Assembly: GCA_963799395.1 (NCBI GenBank)
Contig: CAWCWZ010000055.1
Location: 1 to 64,000 of the forward strand
Length of the DNA stretch: 64,000 nt
From: Bog-752 sp963799395
Lineage (GTDB): Bacteria > Actinomycetota > Thermoleophilia > UBA2241
Direction: 5' to 3'
Shown here: piece by piece, positions 37,595-46,956 of the stretch
Position numbering within the stretch: the first letter of the stretch is position 1
Layout of the letters: every line of letters begins with the position of its first letter
Program-made: the position numbers and the translations under genes
The notes under the pieces: generated by a model
The model's database searches: none
Seen by the model: only the letters and a program-made list of their open reading frames with translations
What the model was told of the DNA's origin: nothing

Positions 37595-40191
37595 CACTCC
37601 ACCCCCCTGATGCAGGCTTCCAGGCCGGGACCGGCACACGGGTGGAACGGCTTCTGGAAGGCCTCGGGGTACTTGCGCTTGAGCTCCTCCATGTCGGTCT
37701 TCTCGAGGTCGACGAGGAAGCCGCTCACGGCGTGACCGACGGCGTTCTTGGAGGTCGTGTTGCGTGGCACGATCGTGTTGATGGCGCCGCCGCGGTCGAT
37801 CTCACCGGGGACGATCGGGTCCCACTTGGCGCCGTGGTCGATGTAGACCACGCCGGGCATGATGCGCTCGGTGACGTAGGCGCCGCCGAGCACGGTGCCG
37901 CGCTCGTTGAAGATGGACACGATGTCGCCGTGACGGATGCCGCGCTTCTCGGCCTCCGACGGGTGCAGCCACACCGGGTGGTACTGGTAGCCGTCAGGAC
38001 CGGTGACCTTGCAGGTCTCGATCTCGCGCAGCCAGGTGATGTCCTCGTGCTGGGAGTGCACGCTCCAGCGCGGGTGGTTGGAGCACACGAGGAGCGGATA
38101 CTTCTTGGAACGCTCGGTGCCGATCGTTTCATGGTGGCTGATGCCCTCGGCGACCCACTTGGGCACCGGCGGGCGCTCGAGGTCGTCGGGGAAGCTCGTG
38201 GCCAGGGCGGTCGATTCGAACTCGAGCTTGCCGGTCGGCGTGGTCAGCGGGTACTTCTCGGGGTCCTTGTAGAAGTTGTAGAAGCCGGCCGGCACGTCTT
38301 CCCAGTTCTCGGCCGTCGGCACGGCGTAGTAGCCCTTCTCCTTAAGCTCCTCCCAGCTGATCAGGTCGGCGCAGCGCGAGGTCTCGTAGCCGTACCTGAT
38401 GAGATCGTCGACGGACTTGCCGCCGGTGTAGGCCTCTTTCAAGCCCAGGCGCTCGGCGATCATGACGGCGATCTCGTAGTCGCTGTAGCTCTCGCCGAGC
38501 GGCTCGATGCAGCGCTGCTCGGGGAAGAGCAGGTTGGTCTGGCCGCTGAAGATGTCGCCGGCGATGTCGTCCTCTTCGAGCTTGGTGTTCACCGGCAGGA
38601 TGATGTCGGCCATCAGGCAGTCGTTCTCGAGCCAGGGGTGTTGGGCGAACATGAACTCGATGTCGGGGTGGCGCATGGCCCGCACGTAGTCGTTGCCGCC
38701 GTTCCAGCACGTGATCCACGATGGCGAGTCGGTCCACACCATGTGGATCTTGGAGCAGCCGTCGGCAGGGTACTTGTAGTGCTCGAACTGGTTGGCGCGG
38801 TCGGCCGTCTCGGACTCGCAACCCCACCAGTCGCACTCGCCCTCGAGGATCGCCTTGGGCACGTAGGTCTTGGGGATGAACGACGGGTGGTTGGTCTCGT
38901 CGGGGTGGCCGCCGGTGTAGGCCTTGCGCAGGTAGGGCACGCGCAACGGCATGGGCTGGGCGTACTGGTCGGGCTTGTCGAACAGGCCCCACTCGATCAT
39001 CTTGGCCTGGTTGACGCCCGGCTTGCCGAGGCCCTGCATGGCCAAGCAGATGTTCTGCAGGCGGGCGGGTTCGGTCGCGTAGGGGCCGCGGATGCCGGGG
39101 CCGCCGTTGCCGATGACGACCGTCGTACGCTTGCTCGCCCATTCCTTGGCGAGGGCCTTGAGGGTGCGCGCCGGCACGCCGGTGATGGGCGCCGCCCACT
39201 CCGGCGTCTTCTTCACGCCGTCCTCCTCGCCCATGACGTAGGCCTCGAACTTCTCGACGCCCACGGCGTGCGTGGCGAGGTACTCCTTGTCGTAGGTGCC
39301 GTCCTTGAACCACTGGTAGCAGATGGCCAGGTACATGGCGGCGTCGGTGTTGGGCAGCACCGGGATCCACCGGTCCGCGTGCACGGCGGCCGCGTAGTTC
39401 AGGTCGGGGCACACGTAGATCTGCTTGATGCCGAGCTCGCTCCACCAGTAGCTCAGGCGGCTCGGCAGCTGGCCCTGCCAGCCCCACGGGGTGGTCTCCT
39501 GGTCGCAGCCCCAGAAGAGGAGCAGCTCGGCGTTCTTGGAGATGTCCCAGAGCAGGTTGCTCTGCTGGCCCTGGCCCACGGGCTCGCAGCCCCAGAAGTG
39601 CTTGCTGCCCCACCACCAGCCTTCCCAGCTGTCGGGCTGGCGCATCTGCAGGGTGAAGCCGCCCCACGCCCGCAGCAGCTTGCGGCCGGCGCCGTGGCAG
39701 GCCTGCACCACCTTGTTCTCACCGTGCTGGTCGCACTGATAGAGCAGGGCGGTCGGGCCGTACTTCTCCTTGACGCGGTTCATCTCGCTCGTGATGATGT
39801 CGAGCGCCCTGTCCCAGGAGATGCGCTTGAACTTGCTCACGCCGCGGTTCTGCGGGTTGCGCTCGCCGTCGGGGTCGAAGTCGACGCGCATCATCGGGTA
39901 GCGGATGCGGGCCGGGGAGTAGACGCGCTTCTTGTAGGCGAGGCTGTACGGCGGGATGAGCGTCTTCATGCTCGGCTCGAAGGTCTTGCCCCTGACCTCC
40001 ATCTTCCACGGGTTGATCTGCTCGCGCGTGTACTTCCACTCGTAGTGCATGGGCCGGATGCGGATGATCCTGCCATCCTTCACATCGACCATCGAGGCGT
40101 TGGAGCCGTTCTCCGGTACGCCGCAGAAGCTGATGTCGCGCACGAGCGTCTTCTCGCCGCTCGTCCCCGTCTTGCTCATGTCTTCCGCCAT
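37594..40191 (-). CDS. Transhydroxylase-like DMSO-reductase-family molybdoenzyme, alpha subunit (paralogue 1)
   Basis: 865 residues from ATG 40191 (GGAGAG upstream). Bis-MGD enzyme of the pyrogallol-phloroglucinol transhydroxylase clade: RNPQNRGVSKFKRISWDRAL, QPDSWEGWWWG, WGCDQETTPWGWQGQ and a C-terminal cofactor domain. The Asp-Ser pair of PDSWEG (Ser as expected Mo ligand) and the His of QCDQHGEN are kept. The Tyr and Arg that follow the active-site His in the Pelobacter enzyme and the Cys/Tyr of its NCSGY segment are absent, so the substrate probably differs: another polyphenol, a resorcinol-type hydroxylation, or a catechol dehydroxylation. Preceded by two copies of the island's palindromic motif. 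Confidence 0.85.
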   Translation of the reverse strand: MAEDMSKTGTSGEKTLVRDISFCGVPENGSNASMVDVKDGRIIRIRPMHYEWKYTREQINPWKMEVRGKTFEPSMKTLIPPYSLAYKKRVYSPARIRYPMMRVDFDPDGERNPQNRGVSKFKRISWDRALDIITSEMNRVKEKYGPTALLYQCDQHGENKVVQACHGAGRKLLRAWGGFTLQMRQPDSWEGWWWGSKHFWGCEPVGQGQQSNLLWDISKNAELLLFWGCDQETTPWGWQGQLPSRLSYWWSELGIKQIYVCPDLNYAAAVHADRWIPVLPNTDAAMYLAICYQWFKDGTYDKEYLATHAVGVEKFEAYVMGEEDGVKKTPEWAAPITGVPARTLKALAKEWASKRTTVVIGNGGPGIRGPYATEPARLQNICLAMQGLGKPGVNQAKMIEWGLFDKPDQYAQPMPLRVPYLRKAYTGGHPDETNHPSFIPKTYVPKAILEGECDWWGCESETADRANQFEHYKYPADGCSKIHMVWTDSPSWITCWNGGNDYVRAMRHPDIEFMFAQHPWLENDCLMADIILPVNTKLEEDDIAGDIFSGQTNLLFPEQRCIEPLGESYSDYEIAVMIAERLGLKEAYTGGKSVDDLIRYGYETSRCADLISWEELKEKGYYAVPTAENWEDVPAGFYNFYKDPEKYPLTTPTGKLEFESTALATSFPDDLERPPVPKWVAEGISHHETIGTERSKKYPLLVCSNHPRWSVHSQHEDITWLREIETCKVTGPDGYQYHPVWLHPSEAEKRGIRHGDIVSIFNERGTVLGGAYVTERIMPGVVYIDHGAKWDPIVPGEIDRGGAINTIVPRNTTSKNAVGHAVSGFLVDLEKTDMEELKRKYPEAFQKPFHPCAGPGLEACIRGVE

Positions 40192-40411
40192 ACCACTCTC
40201 CTTCGATCTCCACCGGTACGGAGCAGTCGTTCACGCGCCCGTCGGTTCCGGGCGCGGTCTTGAGTGCGTGGCGAGAACCTGCGCGAAGGTCGCGGAGAAG
40301 AGAAGATCGTCGCGCGGGGACGCGGGGACGCGGCGTCGGCCCTGCCGACCGCGGCAGTCGTGAGAATCGCCCTGCTCAGCTTCGTCCCCCATCGACATGC
40401 TTCAGGGATGC

Positions 40412-40475
40412 CCGCCATGCGGACACAGCTTCCGCTATGCGGGCGATGGTAGGTTGCCTGGGGCCAGGCTGTCAA
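40412..40475 (-). promoter_or_regulatory. Promoter and double operator of the paralogue-1 transhydroxylase operon
   Basis: On the minus strand TTGACA (40475-40470) and TACCAT (40451-40446) are 18 bases apart. Two palindromes lie downstream: CCGCATAGCGG (40442-40432, 3 bases after the -10 box) and CCGCATGGCGG (40422-40412), 20 bases apart. These match the motif found upstream of the other transhydroxylase, the IclR gene and the ABC transporter. The spacer 40192-40513 (322 bases) holds nothing else I can support. Confidence 0.7.
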
Positions 40476-40513
40476 GGGCGAGCGCGGCGCGCTCGCCGCG
40501 GCGGTCGCGCCGG

Positions 40514-41650
40514 TCAGTAGCGGCGCAGCGTGTCGAGGCGCGCGGCCAGGAACTGCGCCGCCTCGCGCGCTTCATCGAGCCCGAACCGGTGCTCGTGCTC
40601 GAGTGGCGCGTCGGTGACCAGCGCCAGGGCCTCGCCGGGGCCGCAGAGCGGCGCGTCGTAGCCGGCGCCTGCCCGGAAGATCTCGACCCTGTGGGGCGAG
40701 GTGCGTTTGTAGCCCTCTGCCACCACGAGATCGAAGCCTGTGAAGTAGCGCCGCGCGATCGCGTCGAGCGGCATCTCGCCGTCGAGCCGGGCGATGTAGG
40801 CGAGTCGCTCCGGCGAGGCGATGACGTAGGCCGCCGCTCCCGACTGGCCGTGGCGCCACGAGTCCTTGCCCGGGTGGTCGATCTCGAAGCTGTGGGCGTC
40901 GTGCTTGATCGTGCCGACCCGGAGCCCGAGCCTGATGAGCTCGGGGACCAGCTTCTCGATCAGGGTCGTCTTGCCCGAGTCGCTCTTGCCGACCACCGCG
41001 ACCAGCGCCGGGGCCGCTCCCGGCGCAACCCCGATCACCGTGTCGTCGCCGGGCCTTGCGAGGTCGCGCGCCGCGCGGTACTCGTCCATGGTGTTGATGC
41101 TGTGAAAGATCCCGTCACTTGCAAACGGCACCGAGGCGAGGTCGATCGTGGGAAAGACGTCGATGATGCGCTGCTCGCCCGCCTCGAGCATGGCCGTCAT
41201 CGGCCCCAGGCAGCCCGGGCCGTAGACGGCGAACAGGGGCTGGTGATGATCGCCGATGGCCGGCACAGCGGCGTCGTGGCCGGGGTAGGCGGCCAGCACC
41301 GAAGCGCCCGCCGAGGGGCTCGGAAAGGCGACGTCGACGGCCAGGGCGAACAGCGGCGCCTGGTAACGGGAGAGCGCCGTGGCGATACCGGCTAGCGGCG
41401 ACGATCCGGGCCAGACGTCGTTCAGGACCACGGTCTCGCCGAGCCCGGCGGCGTCGCCCAGGTCGAGCCGCTGGCCCTGCCCCAGCGAGAGGACGACGGT
41501 GGGAAAGAGGCCGTGCAGGAACGTCAGGTTGCGCTGCAGCAGCGTCTGACCCTCGAGCACCAGGAAGCGCTTGTCGACGCCGGCGCGGCGGCTGCCGCCG
41601 CCGGCGAGCAGCACGCCGATCGTCACTTGCTTGTCGTTGCGGGCGGTCAT
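40514..41650 (-). CDS. mobA-mobB: Fused molybdenum cofactor proteins MobA-MobB
   Basis: 378 residues from ATG 41650. The N-terminal half is MobA, which joins GMP to molybdopterin: nucleotidyltransferase signature LLAGGGSRRAGVDKRFLVL and ALAVDVAFPSPSAGASV (the usual Asp-Met-Pro context is altered). The C-terminal half (from about 212) is MobB, a GTP-binding adaptor: P-loop VGKSDSGKTTLIEKLVPEL, GTIKHDAHSFEIDHPGKDS, and DLVVAEGYK. The fusion supplies bis-MGD to the two flanking molybdoenzymes, which explains its position between them. Confidence 0.88.
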   Translation of the reverse strand: MTARNDKQVTIGVLLAGGGSRRAGVDKRFLVLEGQTLLQRNLTFLHGLFPTVVLSLGQGQRLDLGDAAGLGETVVLNDVWPGSSPLAGIATALSRYQAPLFALAVDVAFPSPSAGASVLAAYPGHDAAVPAIGDHHQPLFAVYGPGCLGPMTAMLEAGEQRIIDVFPTIDLASVPFASDGIFHSINTMDEYRAARDLARPGDDTVIGVAPGAAPALVAVVGKSDSGKTTLIEKLVPELIRLGLRVGTIKHDAHSFEIDHPGKDSWRHGQSGAAAYVIASPERLAYIARLDGEMPLDAIARRYFTGFDLVVAEGYKRTSPHRVEIFRAGAGYDAPLCGPGEALALVTDAPLEHEHRFGLDEAREAAQFLAARLDTLRRY

Positions 41651-41718
41651 CGTCGGAATGCACAGTCTACCAGCGGCCGCTCGCGCTCGCCCGCGCTGTG
41701 CGTCGGTTCGCGCAGCCC

Positions 41719-41761
41719 TTGAACAGTGGCGAGGACCGACGGTAGGATGCCCGTACTGTGG
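41719..41761 (+). promoter_or_regulatory. Promoter and operator of athL-bthL
   Basis: TTGAAC (41719-41724) and TAGGAT (41743-41748) are spaced by 18 bases. CCGTACTGTGG follows at 41751-41761, two bases after the -10 box. About 28 bases (GACCGACGGTAGGATGCCCG onward) closely match the ABC-transporter promoter at 51800-51826. Confidence 0.65.
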
Positions 41762-41861
41762 GCAGACATGCCCGCATCGTGGAAAGCTGCCTCGCGACCG
41801 GCCGCCGGTTGGCTGGACCGCTTTACTTGGCGACGAAACGAGAAGCGGAGGTCAAGGGAGC

Positions 41862-44465
41862 ATGGGAGAAGTCGTACGGCTGACCAACGGCACAACGGGT
41901 GGCCCCGTCTTCGTCGACGTGCAGGACGGCAGGATCATCCGCCTCACCCCCATCGAGCTGGACGCCGACGACAAGGGCGACTGGACGATCGAAGCCCGCG
42001 GCCGCTCGTTCACCTCACCGCGCAAGACCACCCTGGCGCCGCATGCCCAGGCGCAGCGCTCGCTGGTCTACTCGCCGAAGCGCATCCTGACGCCGCTCAA
42101 ACGGGTGGACTGGGACCCCGACGGCAAGCGCAACGTGCAGAATCGCGGCATCGCCGGCTACGAGCCGATAAGCTGGGACGACGCGCTCGACCTGGTGACC
42201 AGGGAGCTCGTTCGCGAGAAGCGTGAGCACGGTCCGGGCTCGATCCTCACGACCTGCAGCTCGCACCACCTGTGGGGCAACATCGGCTACCGCCACAGCG
42301 CCTACTATCGATTCCTCAACCTCATGGGTATGGTCCATTCGGCGCACAACCCCGACAGCTGGGAGGGATGGCACTGGGGCGCCATGCCGATGTGGGGCAA
42401 CAGCCACCGGCTCGGCATACCGGAGCAGTACGACCTCCTCGAGGACGCCCTCAAGCACACCGAGATGGTCGTCTTCTGGTCGGCCGACCCCGAGAGCACG
42501 GGCGGCGGCATCTACTCGGCCTTCGAAAGCACGCCGCGGCGCTACTGGATGAAAGAGCTCGGCGTCAAGATGGTGTTCGTCGACCCCTACTACAATCCCA
42601 CGGCGGAGCTGTTCTGCGACAAGTGGTTCGCGCCACGTCTCGGCACGGACGTGGCCTTTGGCCTGGCGATCGCCCACACGTGGCTCGCTGAGGGGACCTA
42701 CGACAAGGAGTACGTCGCGAAGCGCACCACCGGCTTCGACGAGTGGCAGGACTACGTGCTCGGCAAGACCGACAACGTGCCCAAGACGCCGGCCTGGGCC
42801 GAGACCGAATGCGGCATTCCCGCCCGGCAGATCCGCGCCCTGGCCCGCGAGTGGGGCGCCAAGAAGACCATGCTCGCCGCCGGAGGCCTGGGCGGCTGGG
42901 GCGGCGCCTGCCGCTCCGCCACCGGCAACGAATGGGCCCGCACCATGGTGGCCCTGGCGGCCATGCAGGGCTACGGCAAGCCGGGAGTGAACATCTGGGG
43001 CACGTCGCAGGGTGCGCCCTCCGACTGTTCCTTCGTGTTCCCGGGCTACGCCGAAGGTGGCATATCGGGCGATCCCGAGAAGTCGGCGGCGGCCTACCGC
43101 TTTCTCTACCGCATGTTCCCGCACGGCTCCGGACTGCACCCGACGGTCAACGTGCACGACTCCCCCGAAGGCATCTCGATCCCGCGGCTGCGCATTCCCG
43201 AGGCGATGATGCACGAGCGTTTCGAGTGGCGCGGCAAGGGCTTCTGCGGACCGTCCATCCAGAGCCAGATGCAGAAGTACCAGTACCCGGCGCCGGGCTA
43301 CCCGTTCATCACCATGTACTGGCGCTACGGCGGGTCGTTCTTCGGCACCATGCAGCAGACGAACCGCTACGTGAGGGCCTACCGCGAGGGCAAGGTCGAC
43401 ACGGTCGTCAACCAGAGCATCTGGATGGAGGGCGAAGCCAAGTTCGCCGACATCGTCCTGCCGGCCTGCACCAACTTCGAGCGCTGGGATCTGAGCGAGT
43501 TCGGCAACTGCTCCGGCTACATCCCCGACAACCACAACCAGACCAATCACCGCGTCATCGTCTTTCAGAAGAAGTGCATCGAGCCGCTCGGCGAGAGCAA
43601 GTCCGACTACGACATCTTCGCCGCCGTCGCCGGGCGCATGGGCATAGGCGACCTCTTCACCGAGGGCGGCATGGACGAGTACGACTGGTGCAAGGCGTAC
43701 TTCCACGCCACCGACCTCCCCAGGGACATCACCTGGGAGGAGTTCGAGAAGAAGGGCTACTACGTCGTGCCGATGCCCGACGACTACGTTTCGACGCCGG
43801 CCATGCGCTGGTTCGCCGAGGGCCGCAAGCGCGACACGCCCGACTGGGGCCCGAGGCCCGGCGACACGGTCGGCCTCGAAGGTCTGCAGACGCCATCCGG
43901 CAAGATCGAGTTCGTGAGCGTGACTCTGAAGCATCTGGAGATGGACGTGGTCGATCCCGAGCGGCCGGCCATGGGCCCGCAGTTCATCCCGAGCTGGGAG
44001 GGGCACCACACCACCGAGTTGTACGGCAAGTACCCCTTGCAGATGGTGAGCCCGCACCCGCGCTTCAGCTTCCATACGATGGGCGACTCCAAGGAAAGCT
44101 GGCTCAACGAGGTCGACGAGCATCGCATCCTGCACGAGGACGGGCACTACTACTACGTCATCAGGCTCAACACGAAAGACGCGGAGGCGCGCGGCATCGC
44201 CGAAGGCGACCTCGTGCGCGCCTTCAACGACCGCGGCGCCGTGATCCTCACGGCGCAGCTCACCGAGCGGATCGCTCCCGGCACCGTGCACGCCTACGAG
44301 TCGTGCGCCGATTATCTGCCGCTGGGTGAACCGGGTGCATCGCCCGACATCGCCGGCTGCGTCAACATCCTCACCAACATGCGCTACATCACGCCGACCT
44401 CGACGGCGATGTCCAACAACTCGTGCCTGATCCAGGTCGAGAAGTGGGAGGGGGAGGCCCAATGA
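41862..44465 (+). CDS. athL: Pyrogallol-phloroglucinol transhydroxylase-type enzyme, alpha subunit
   Basis: 867 residues from ATG 41862 (AAGGGAG upstream). Bis-MGD molybdoenzyme converting pyrogallol to phloroglucinol with a tetrahydroxybenzene cosubstrate. The N-terminus MGEVVRLTNGTTGGPVFVDV is nearly that of the Pelobacter acidigallici chain, and the similarity continues throughout. Active-site residues of that enzyme, with a constant offset of 9, are all present: His135, Tyr143, Arg144, Asp165, Ser166 (Mo ligand), and the Cys and Tyr of GNCSGYIPD. No Tat leader, so cytoplasmic. It overlaps bthL by 4 bases (ATGA). It starts a phloroglucinol island whose promoter carries the shared operator. 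Confidence 0.93.
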   Translation: MGEVVRLTNGTTGGPVFVDVQDGRIIRLTPIELDADDKGDWTIEARGRSFTSPRKTTLAPHAQAQRSLVYSPKRILTPLKRVDWDPDGKRNVQNRGIAGYEPISWDDALDLVTRELVREKREHGPGSILTTCSSHHLWGNIGYRHSAYYRFLNLMGMVHSAHNPDSWEGWHWGAMPMWGNSHRLGIPEQYDLLEDALKHTEMVVFWSADPESTGGGIYSAFESTPRRYWMKELGVKMVFVDPYYNPTAELFCDKWFAPRLGTDVAFGLAIAHTWLAEGTYDKEYVAKRTTGFDEWQDYVLGKTDNVPKTPAWAETECGIPARQIRALAREWGAKKTMLAAGGLGGWGGACRSATGNEWARTMVALAAMQGYGKPGVNIWGTSQGAPSDCSFVFPGYAEGGISGDPEKSAAAYRFLYRMFPHGSGLHPTVNVHDSPEGISIPRLRIPEAMMHERFEWRGKGFCGPSIQSQMQKYQYPAPGYPFITMYWRYGGSFFGTMQQTNRYVRAYREGKVDTVVNQSIWMEGEAKFADIVLPACTNFERWDLSEFGNCSGYIPDNHNQTNHRVIVFQKKCIEPLGESKSDYDIFAAVAGRMGIGDLFTEGGMDEYDWCKAYFHATDLPRDITWEEFEKKGYYVVPMPDDYVSTPAMRWFAEGRKRDTPDWGPRPGDTVGLEGLQTPSGKIEFVSVTLKHLEMDVVDPERPAMGPQFIPSWEGHHTTELYGKYPLQMVSPHPRFSFHTMGDSKESWLNEVDEHRILHEDGHYYYVIRLNTKDAEARGIAEGDLVRAFNDRGAVILTAQLTERIAPGTVHAYESCADYLPLGEPGASPDIAGCVNILTNMRYITPTSTAMSNNSCLIQVEKWEGEAQ

Positions 44466-45292
44466 AGAGCTGGCACCTGATCATCGACGTCGCCCGCTGC
44501 CACGACTGCAACGACTGCTTCCTGGCCGACAAGGACGAGTTCGTCGGCAACGAGTTCCCGCCGTACTCGGCGGCCCAGCCCTGGCACGGCCACCGCTGGA
44601 TGAACATCAAGCGCAAGGAGCGGGGCCAGTACCCCATGGTGCAGACCGCGTACCTGCCGACACCATGCATGCACTGTGACGACGCGCCGTGTCTCACCGC
44701 CGACGGCGCGGTCTACAAGCGCGACGACGGCCTCGTCATCATCGACCCGGTCAAGGCCCAGGGCCGCAAGGAGATCGTCGCCAGCTGCCCCTACGGCGTC
44801 ATCCACTGGAACGACGAGCAGCAGCTCGCCCAGAAGTGCACCGGCTGCGCCCACCTGATCGACGAGGGCTGGCACGACACGCGCTGCTCGCAGGTGTGCC
44901 CCACGGGCGCGATCAAGCTCGTGCTCGCCGACGACGAGATGGCGCGGCTCCAGGCTGTCGACGAGCTCGAAGTCTTCAGGCCCGAGCTCTCGGCCAGGCC
45001 GCGCGTGTACTACAAGAACCTGCACAGGTGGACGAAGGCCTTCGTGGCCGGCACGGTGGTCGACAAGACCTCCGACGAGTGTGTCGAGGGCGTGACTGCG
45101 ACGGTCGTCCGCGACGGTCGCGCGGTGGGGGAGGCCACGACCAACAACTTCGGTGACTTCGTGGTGGACCGGCTCGAGCCCGGCGCGGAGTACGTCGTGA
45201 CGCTGGCGGCCGTGGGCTACCGTACGGCGACGGTGACGGTGTCGCTCGAGGCGAGCCTGACGCTCGAGACCGTGTTTCTGGAGAAAGCGTAG
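44462..45292 (+). CDS. bthL: Pyrogallol-phloroglucinol transhydroxylase-type enzyme, beta subunit
   Basis: 276 residues from ATG 44462. Iron-sulfur electron-transfer chain: CHDCNDCFLADKDEF (fourth ligand position altered), PTPCMHCDDAPC, CPYGVIHWNDE, KCTGCAHLIDEGW, then CSQVCPTG. GHRWMNIKRKERGQYP and RPRVYYKNLHRW are close to the Pelobacter beta chain. The C-terminal Ig-like domain (about 200-276) ends LEPGAEYVVTLAAVGYRTAT. Forms the heterodimer with AthL. Confidence 0.92.
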   Translation: MKSWHLIIDVARCHDCNDCFLADKDEFVGNEFPPYSAAQPWHGHRWMNIKRKERGQYPMVQTAYLPTPCMHCDDAPCLTADGAVYKRDDGLVIIDPVKAQGRKEIVASCPYGVIHWNDEQQLAQKCTGCAHLIDEGWHDTRCSQVCPTGAIKLVLADDEMARLQAVDELEVFRPELSARPRVYYKNLHRWTKAFVAGTVVDKTSDECVEGVTATVVRDGRAVGEATTNNFGDFVVDRLEPGAEYVVTLAAVGYRTATVTVSLEASLTLETVFLEKA

Positions 45293-45321
45293 GAGAGCCG
45301 CCCGGCGCTCAAGGAGGATTC

Positions 45322-45984
45322 ATGGATTTCGAGACCGTGCTGCGCGGACGGCGCAGCATCCGCGCTTACAGCGCCGAGCCGGTGAGCAAGGAGCTGATCG
45401 GTGAGATCCTGGACGAGGCTCGCTGGTCGCCGTCGTGGCGCAACACGCAGGCGTGGAGCGTCTGGGTGGTCACCGGCAGGGCGCTGGAGGGCTTCAAGGA
45501 GCGCTTTCGTCAGGCGGTACGCAACGAGGAGCCGCCAAAGCCCGACTTCCTGCCGGCCTCCGACTGGCCCGAGGCGTGCTCGCTGCGCACCAAGCAGCTC
45601 ATGGAGAGTCGCGCCGCGACGCTGGTCGCCGCGGGGCTCGACACCGACCCCGCGACGGCCATGGAGCGCATGGCCGACCTGTTCGGCGCCCCTTGCCTGC
45701 TGGTCTTCGGCGTCGAGGAGTGCCTCGGCGAGTCGTATGCTCTTCTCGACACGGGGTTGCTCGTGCAGAGCGTCTGTCTGGCCGCCTTCGACAGGGGTCT
45801 GGGCACCTGCATCGTCGCCACCATCGTGCGTCACCCCGAGCTGCTGCGCGAGCTGCTGCCCGACGCCGAAGGCAAGCGCCTGGCCGTCGGCGTCGCCCTC
45901 GGCCACCCCGATCTCTACTCACCGACCAACACCTTCGAGCGCTCGCGCGCCGATCTCGATGAGATCGTGACCTGGGTGCGGTAG
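45322..45984 (+). CDS. Nitroreductase-family FMN oxidoreductase
   Basis: 220 residues from ATG 45322, 29 bases after bthL with AAGGAGG upstream. Nitroreductase fold: RRSIRAYSAEPVSKELIGEIL (FMN-binding Arg/Ser), ARWSPSWRNTQAWSVWVVTG, LDTGLLVQSVCLAAFDRGLGTCI, and GVALGHPD. A reductase of quinones, nitro groups or unsaturated rings. In this operon it might reduce a quinone formed from the phenolic substrate (inference). Confidence 0.85.
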   Translation: MDFETVLRGRRSIRAYSAEPVSKELIGEILDEARWSPSWRNTQAWSVWVVTGRALEGFKERFRQAVRNEEPPKPDFLPASDWPEACSLRTKQLMESRAATLVAAGLDTDPATAMERMADLFGAPCLLVFGVEECLGESYALLDTGLLVQSVCLAAFDRGLGTCIVATIVRHPELLRELLPDAEGKRLAVGVALGHPDLYSPTNTFERSRADLDEIVTWVR

Positions 45985-46016
45985 CCCGGGGTCGAGCGGC
46001 ACCGGGGAGGGGGCTC

Positions 46017-46778
46017 GTGAACATCTTTGACATCGCCGGAAGGCACGCCGTCGTCGTCGGGGCGGGCGGCATCGGCAAGGCGATCGCGCTCGGTCTGGCC
46101 GACCACGGCGTCCACGTGGCCGTGGCGGACCGCGATGGCGCCGCCGCCGCGGCGGCGGCCGACGAGGTCCGCCGGCGGGGCGTCGACGGCCTGGGCCTTA
46201 CGGTGGAAGTCACCGACGAGAGCTCGGTGCGGGGGCTCGCCGCCGACGTCCTCGCGGTCTTTCGGCGGGTGGACATCCTGGTGAACGCGGCCGGCGTCAC
46301 GGTGCGTGTGAGAGCCGAGGCGGTGGCCATCGACGACTGGCGGCGCGTGCTCGAGGTCAACGCCACCGGCACGTTCCTCTGCTGCCGCGTGTTCGGCGAG
46401 GAGATGATCCGCGCGGGCGGCGGCGCGATCGTCAACCTGTCGTCGGTGCGCGGGCGCTTCGGCGCGAAGTTCGGCCAGACCGAGTACTCGGCGAGCAAGG
46501 GCGCCGTCGACGCGCTCACGCGCTCGCTCGCGGCCCAGTGGGCCGAGCAAGGCATCCGCGTCAATGCCGTGGCCCCCACGTTCGTCGAGACCGATCTGAC
46601 CCGGAGCGTGCTCGCCGACGAGCAGTTTGCCACGGCGCTTCGCGACAGCATCCCGATGGGCGCCTGGGCCGACGCGGCCGACGTCGTCGGGCCGGCGCTG
46701 TTCCTGGCGTCGCCGGCCGCGGGGTTCGTGACGGGGCAGATCCTCTACGTCGACGGCGGCCTCACCGCCAGGATCTAG
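46017..46778 (+). CDS. Short-chain dehydrogenase/reductase
   Basis: 253 residues from GTG 46017 (GGGGAGG upstream). SDR landmarks: nucleotide loop VVGAGGIGKAIALGLADHG, LVNAAGVTVR, catalytic Ser and YSASKGAVDALTRSLA (Tyr-x-x-x-Lys), and NAVAPTFVETDL. It follows the nitroreductase by 32 bases and ends the athL operon. It could be a phloroglucinol reductase or act on a later hydroxy/oxo acid; the SDR at 47806 is the better reductase candidate because of its neighbours. Confidence 0.85.
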   Translation: MNIFDIAGRHAVVVGAGGIGKAIALGLADHGVHVAVADRDGAAAAAAADEVRRRGVDGLGLTVEVTDESSVRGLAADVLAVFRRVDILVNAAGVTVRVRAEAVAIDDWRRVLEVNATGTFLCCRVFGEEMIRAGGGAIVNLSSVRGRFGAKFGQTEYSASKGAVDALTRSLAAQWAEQGIRVNAVAPTFVETDLTRSVLADEQFATALRDSIPMGAWADAADVVGPALFLASPAAGFVTGQILYVDGGLTARI

Positions 46779-46867
46779 TCCCTCTGGCGTCGGCAGACGG
46801 ACGGAAGACGCCTGCGCACGAGGTCGCGCCGGGACGCCCGATCGGTACTTGACCGCGGGCATGGCAC

Positions 46868-46911
46868 TTGAAATAGTGTCCGCAACACGGATACTCTGTT
46901 CCGCATTGCAG
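46868..46911 (+). promoter_or_regulatory. Promoter and double operator of the IclR gene
   Basis: TTGAAA (46868-46873) and GATACT (46890-46895) are spaced by 16 bases. CCGCAACACGG (46880-46890) lies between the boxes and CCGCATTGCAG (46901-46911) just after the -10, 21 bases apart. Autoregulation by the IclR protein is the simplest reading. Confidence 0.65.
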
Positions 46912-46956
46912 ACAGACTTCGAGCGTTCTGCAGGGTGTAGAGGGGCAGGTGCAGTC

